This document shows, piece after piece, positions 59,101-64,000 of a stretch of DNA of 64,000 nucleotides. The DNA is from Blasia pusilla. Lineage: Eukaryota; Marchantiophyta; Marchantiopsida; Blasiales. Numbering within the stretch: the stretch's first letter is position 1; the number at the start of each line of letters is the position of its first letter. Both the position numbers and the translations under genes were made by a program. The DNA is taken from the NCBI GenBank assembly GCA_050084515.1, contig CM114272.1, forward strand, positions 55,738,001 to 55,802,000. Reading direction: 5' to 3'. Under the pieces are notes generated by a model. That model was not told the DNA's origin and made no database searches. It saw only the letters and a program-made list of their open reading frames with translations.

Positions 59101-61300
59101 TATGTTGCAAATGAATAGCATGATCTACTAAATGAACATTGTTTTAATTTAGAATACAATAACCTTGTATTTTCCCCTTGAGTATGATTTTTTTGTAGTT
59201 AGATCCATGGCCATTTCCTTAGGAGGATTTGAAGTTTTTAGAACAAAATAAACAAGAGTATGTTAAACCATCTAAGCCATGATCACGTCCTTATCACTTA
59301 ATGTGTCTTTCAAAATCGTAAATCAACAATGGGATATAGATTTTTTGCGTTGTATCGGTTGTTACTAATGATAATGTCTAGTTTAGTAATCCAAAAATTA
59401 TAGAATATGATAATCTCCATGGAGTGGGTTTGAGTAATTTACTTCAATTTGATTATGTATACATTAAAATGAGAATCTCTCCTCACTTTTCCTCAAATAA
59501 AAATCTTTACACCATTCTCAAGAATGCAATTTTGAATGCCACTACTAGCACCATATTGCAAAGATATATTTTGGGATGGCTTAGCTTTCCAATTTTTCTT
59601 TTGCAAATATTGTAATGGAAAATTTTCATCTGGCTAAGAAAATAAAACCCCACACATAGGATCCAATAGAAATCCTCGAAAATGAATTTTTTCTTTCTCA
59701 GTTGGGAATATAGAAAACCTACTCCCTCTTAAATATTGCATATTCAAAAGGATCCATATACCACATTGCCAAGAAATCAACACATTATCAATACATAATT
59801 CCACCATTTCATTTGTGGCCGATGGAGGAGGCTGTTGCTTTATCTTGGAAATGTTTGTAGCAATAATATATAATGAAAAGAGTTTGGATTTATGCTCCTC
59901 TCTCTCTGTTATTGAGGTATACCTCTTCTATCCTTTAATTTAGAAGTTCATACAAAAAGCAAATACTTTTCATGTTTTAACAACTAGCATGGTCAGTTTA
60001 ATAAAAAATATTATTATACTTAAAAAATAGAAGAGACACACTTATATCTAATTTTACACAAGGTTAAATTAGATGATCTGGAAATAAAATAAAATTCTCA
60101 ATTAATCTTGATATAACTTGAAATGTTATTAAAGGAAACAGAATCAAATATTGGCTATGAAAATATTGGGAAAGAATGTGTATGTTTTTAGATTAATAAA
60201 GAGAATGTAGTGAAAATTATTATCCTAAGATAATGCAAATATTTTTAATGAAATAAAATCCTAATTTGAAGTAGTTTTTCATAACTTTTATATTAGCTTA
60301 ATCACTATTCACTATTTTCTTGGGTCCAATTTAATATTCTAATAATTTATTACATGAAGATATGAAATATTTTAAGAAATATCTACTTCTGTTATCCAAA
60401 TCCCTATACAACCATCTACTTGAATGAAGGTACATTAACTCAACCGTGCAAGGAAGATTGATATTAAAGTAAGAAAACTTCTTATATGTATTTGTATTTT
60501 ATAGCATCATTTTGAATCTCATAATCCTTGTGTAAACAAATTAGTAAATATTTGAAAATTGATTTTTATGCTATTATGATTATTGTATGACCATTTAATT
60601 GGAAGCTATTAGCTTTGTCGTTTTCAAATGTATCTTTTGCCCCTATATCCGTAAAAAGTTAAAATAATGTTACAATTTAAAATTTATTAAGATTGTGAAA
60701 GATAATATTTTAAAACTCAAAAGATAAACATTTTAAAATATGTAGTCTATGTCTAGTCTCAAGATCTCAATGATATTTGGCATGCAAAGATCTTCACGAG
60801 TTTAGATGTATCCTTTAACCAATATTAACTACCAACCAAAGTGGGAGACATATCAAAGAAAATAGTTTAAGGGATCAATTTGGATAGGAGGGAGTTTTTT
60901 TTGTATGAATGAAAACTTGTACTATTTCGGTCACAATACTTTTGGATAAGACCATTCAATACACTAAATAGTGAAAGCAACAAATTTCTTGGGAGTACAA
61001 TAATCATGCTCTCGTGAACAACGGCTAGAGGGAAGGCATTGGTCTAAGACACATATCTTTGGGATTTCCTGAAATCCGAGGGGATCTCATCATATCCAAA
61101 TATATTTCTTTAGAAGATTAGACCACATTGATGGTCACCCATGTACGTATCACTCAAGTAAGAGAGTTAGAGAATATTCTTTTCTTACGCTTTTGCAACT
61201 TTTGGCTCCCCAAACACATCTTGGAGCTTGGACCTGCGTTTCATGTTTCTCATGGATAACACCCATCTTTGCTCTCGTTTTGGTTTCTCATGGTTATCTT
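56111..61300. other. Very AT-rich gene desert
   Basis: Five kilobases of roughly 70% AT. No open frame of 60 codons occurs between 56160 and 59423, and only one short one follows (59424-59615). No repeat copy, RNA gene or microsatellite of note was found. It is probably very old transposon-derived DNA. Confidence 0.55.
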
Positions 61301-62240
61301 ACCACCCTCTCTTGCATTTCCTAACTAGTCTCGTGGTGTCTCGCCCATCTTGACTTGGCTCTTGGCTCCAAGGTCTCAAAACTTGCTTGCCTTGCCTTTG
61401 TTTTCGTTAGTAGCTACGCCCCTTTTCATCTAAGGCTAGCCATAAGACACCTGCGCGTCTTGCCTAGCATTAGTCATGTGGATGGTTCTACCGTGCTTCC
61501 TTGTCTTGCGACTGCTAATCTAGGTTCTCACTTTGGTGGGTCACACCAAGCTCTTTTCTTCATGGATCCGTGATTTTGACTCGCTTCTCGAGTTTCCCCT
61601 AGTAGGGCATCATAGATTTAGCTATTTACGATGCCTTGGATGTTCTTTTCAAATCCCAAGAATATATAATAGGATGCTATATTTTTTAAATATTTGTCCT
61701 TATCATCCATCCTTGAATTGTTTTCGACATGTGTTTGTATCTTATTGTTATATCTTCCTATTATATGTTACTCTATGTATGAATCAAGTCTCAATTTGTT
61801 AATGTCACATGTCATTCTTCAAGCATCTTGCTTATGCTAATTAGTAAGAATACTTGTGTGATGCATTGGCGTGTGATTCTTGAATACCCACTTGTCGTTC
61901 AGAGGCTCATCCTTGATCTTTGAGCTTATAAGAAACTCAACGGGGAAAGAGACAATCACAAATCTTATACATTTGTCGTTTTCAAATAATATAGTAACTA
62001 ATCCACGGGCACATATCATCTTGAGAGAGGGAGTTGAATTAAAGAGAGATGATAAAAAAATTTAAATGTCAATTGTACGGGGCACCGGCTAACATATGCT
62101 TGGAGTGATCATTCCGAGGATTAAGCACAACCTCGGGTTAGAATGGGAACCTTTAACCTTCCCCTGGCATCAATAGGCGAGGACTTTGCCCAAACCGGTT
62201 TAGAAGGCCAGTAAGCAAGATTAACAATGGAGTGGGGTAA
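61301..62240. other. Intergenic, composition recovering
   Basis: A plus-strand pair of frames (61355-61573, 61533-61802) has no recognisable domain. Nothing else was seen. Confidence 0.4.
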
Positions 62241-62530
62241 TTAAGCGATTTTCACCTCTTGGAGCGGGTGGTCGAGACAAGAGTAACGGATGTTTTTAAA
62301 GGGGCTACGAACGAGTCCAAGGTTCCACTGAAACACGACGAGTATACAAACAGTGATAATAAATCCCACAAACCCATAAACGTCCCGAAAAAAAGTAAAA
62401 CAATAAACAAATCTATAAAATACAAATATCGGCAAATCAAATCGTAACGAAATCCCGTCAGAAAACACGGGCCATTACTATCCCGCACCATTAATCCCTT
62501 ACATGCACCCCGTGCATCGCACGCGTAGTC
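62241..62530 (+). mobile_element. Possible Helitron-like end with CGTGC-ATC-GCACG hairpin
   Basis: The hairpin at 62511-62523 within ATGCACCCCGTGCATCGCAC matches the core of the 17.8- and 34.2-kb elements, but the following CGCGTAGTCAG is not a clear CTRR end. AACACGGGCC about 45 bases upstream is a partial repeat of the arm. Boundaries are uncertain, and the span given is only the block that looks continuous. Confidence 0.3.
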
Positions 62531-62794
62531 AGTCTGTCCGTTCTTCCGTCCACTAACCAACTGGCGTCCATCTCACACAGCGTCCTTTTCCCCTTCTCCC
62601 ATCCATCGATTAGTACCCCTCATCTCGCGCTCGCCATCCACCGATCCAAACCCCAAATCCCTTTCCGTCCGTCACCTCCTCCTCTGCCCCGGCCCCCACG
62701 CAGGCCTCTCCTCCTCCTCCTCTCATCGACTCATTATTAGTAAGGACCCCTTCCGACCCTAGCCCGAGCCGCATAGGGAACCGAGAGGGCCGAA

Positions 62795-62816
62795 AATAAT
62801 AATAATAATAATAATA
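62795..62816. repeat. (AAT)n microsatellite
   Basis: About seven AAT units. In minus orientation it forms the 3' tail of the SINE candidate at 62817-62940. Confidence 0.9.
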
Positions 62817-62940
62817 GTAGTAAATAAATTAACAGGTGGCAGTTCCACGCCCTCGTGGGGTGCGGCCTAGTCGTTATAGGCGGAATGCATTACGTATGTC
62901 ATCCTGCGTCCTGACCCACTGAGCCATATCCCCAATTGAA
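62795..62940 (-). mobile_element. tRNA-derived SINE candidate 2
   Basis: On the minus strand it begins GGGGATATGGCTCAGTGGGT, close to the 5' end and A-box of a tRNA gene. A body of about 80 bases follows, and then an ATT-repeat tail. A clear B-box is missing where one would be expected. A functional tRNA is excluded because the acceptor and T-arm cannot be formed. Layout and short shared words link it to the candidate at 49565-49740. Confidence 0.4.
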
Positions 62941-63477
62941 GAGCCATACATGACATGTGCCTGCCAACCAACCAGCGAGCGAGCCCGTAGTGCTCGAGGA
63001 AGTCACCACATTATTTCCATGAACATGGCAGACAGCGCTGTCAGAGCTGCTTACGGAAGCAGACGGAGGGATTTTTGTTTATTTCATTTCATTAAAAAGT
63101 ATTAACGAACATGTTCCTTTTTTTCAGTTTTTTATTTATTCGTGCGCGAGTCCGTGTGCTGGATGTTTTTGGATCCGTTTCGGGCGCGTGGTTGGTGTTA
63201 TGACGATTATGATGATGATTATTATTCACTCACTTCTTTTTTATAATTTCCGTACTCGTTTGTGGATGACGGAAACTTTATGACGGAAAATAGGCGCTTG
63301 GATTTTAGTGGTGGGAAACAGTGGGCAACTACTTATTAAATGAAATGCTCGAGAGTCCGGAGACTCGTGTGGATATTCCCAAGATTCGTGACCCTTCAGT
63401 TACTCTCATTTAGTCATTTTGCGACTATAATTTTTGTATGGGTAGAAAAATACGAAGATGCACTTCGATAAAAACGA

Positions 63478-63530
63478 GTGATGGAAAACCCATCGGAAGT
63501 ACAAAAGAGGGGGACTCAAAGAGTCAAAAC
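63478..63530 (-). mobile_element. Interspersed repeat tail, copy 3 of 3
   Basis: GATGGAAAACCCATC followed by GGAAGTACAAAAGAGGGGGA matches the copies at 7213 and 14063, and the GC-richer CCTGAAGGCCACAAC after it resembles copy 2. It is oriented as in the other two. The minus-strand ORF at 63737-64000 could belong to the same element body. Confidence 0.55.
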
Positions 63531-63736
63531 CTGAAGGCCACAACAGGACCAGAAAAGGAAGAAGGGGCATTCCCCCTAACGATTTAAACTCACCAACAGC
63601 AGAGACAATATCAGCAACAACAAGAGAGCTATGACTACTACTAAGTGGGCCTCTAGCGCCGGCGTCTCCCATAGCCTGAGCCCGCCGCAAAATCCCATTA
63701 GTCTGGGCACGCTGCAACGCTATGGAGACCCGCTGC

Positions 63737-64000
63737 CTACAATACAGAATCGCAGTAGCTAAGGACAACCCATTTCTCGAGTGGAGATGATGGCGCGATC
63801 CGTAATGAACGATCGAACCTCTCCCCCATAGCCCCATACATCTCTATGGCCTGGGGATGAAGATGTGTCCCTCGTGTAGTTATTTGTAGATATGTGTCTT
63901 CTTCGCCGCCGCTCCTTGTAGCATTCGCCCTTGGGCCACCACTTGGGCTCGTGACCGCCTCCGCGTAGGATCTCGTGACTACCACGTCCGCCACAACCAC
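63737..64000 (-). CDS. Open frame cut by the window edge, possible transposon ORF
   Basis: The frame is open for 87 codons from the window edge and contains RSYAEAVTSPSGG, a phrase reminiscent of the start of plant LINE ORF1-type proteins. It is followed by a second, overlapping frame (63406-63837) that continues downstream, as a frameshifted coding region would. The match is weak and the 5' part lies outside the window, so both identity and coding status are uncertain. Confidence 0.2.
   Translation of the reverse strand: MVVADVVVTRSYAEAVTSPSGGPRANATRSGGEEDTYLQITTRGTHLHPQAIEMYGAMGERFDRSLRIAPSSPLEKWVVLSYCDSVL

Larger units (their letters stand above)
62941..64000. other. Window end, partly repeat-derived
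   Basis: It contains copy 3 of the GATGG/ACAAAAGAGGGGG repeat and, on the minus strand, an open frame running off the window edge. No gene was recognised. Confidence 0.4.

Noticed and set aside
1-64000. CRISPR array, operon, prophage or organellar insertion
   Set aside because: No regularly spaced repeats with spacers, no closely packed same-strand genes, and no rRNA, tRNA or photosynthetic or respiratory gene sequence was recognised.

Overview
The window looks like nuclear DNA from a land plant. The firmest evidence is one intact gene on the minus strand (39250-40518) for a Dof-type C2C2 zinc-finger transcription factor, a family restricted to the green lineage. Nearly everything else is non-coding or decayed transposon sequence: one gene in 64 kb, many diverged repeats, many microsatellites and no bacterial gene organisation. 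That fits a large, repeat-rich plant genome. I cannot name the lineage from the sequence alone. Layout: AT-rich repeat-filled DNA alternates with GC-rich, microsatellite-rich islands (about 6.1-9.5, 14.4-17.0, 27.1-28.9, 36.0-50.9 and 62.2-64.0 kb). The Dof gene sits inside the largest island. Its minus-strand layout can be modelled as a TATA box near 42.14 kb, a short first leader exon, a 5'-leader intron of about 1.16 kb, a 14-codon upstream ORF, the single-exon CDS, and a 3' flank running toward 38.6 kb. A 49/42-bp sequence is tandemly duplicated just upstream of that putative promoter. Repeats: a roughly 1-kb family occurs three times (12.3-13.0 kb minus, 29.9-30.9 kb plus, 52.5-53.5 kb minus). 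It looks like a long terminal repeat. The 52.5-kb copy lies about 0.7 kb downstream of an integrase C-terminal chromodomain fragment (54195-54428), which points to a Ty3/gypsy chromovirus. Helitron-like 3' ends (GC hairpin, then CTAG/T in the best copy) occur at 17.8, 34.2 and 62.5 kb. Two tRNA-like A-box elements with A/T-rich tails (49.6 and 62.9 kb) may be SINEs. A GATGG..CCATC...ACAAAAGAGGGGG element appears three times in the same orientation (7.2, 14.1, 63.5 kb). A purine-rich GGTGGGG-C-CACACTTA family is tandem at 24.6-25.2 kb with an inverted copy at 22.3-22.5 kb. A degenerate coding region of unknown identity lies at 31.9-33.8 kb and is split by an 84-bp TC microsatellite. I saw no CRISPR array, rRNA, convincing tRNA gene, organellar insertion or operon. 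The window is best read as one regulatory gene in a GC-rich gene island, embedded in old, nested and mostly dead transposon remains.
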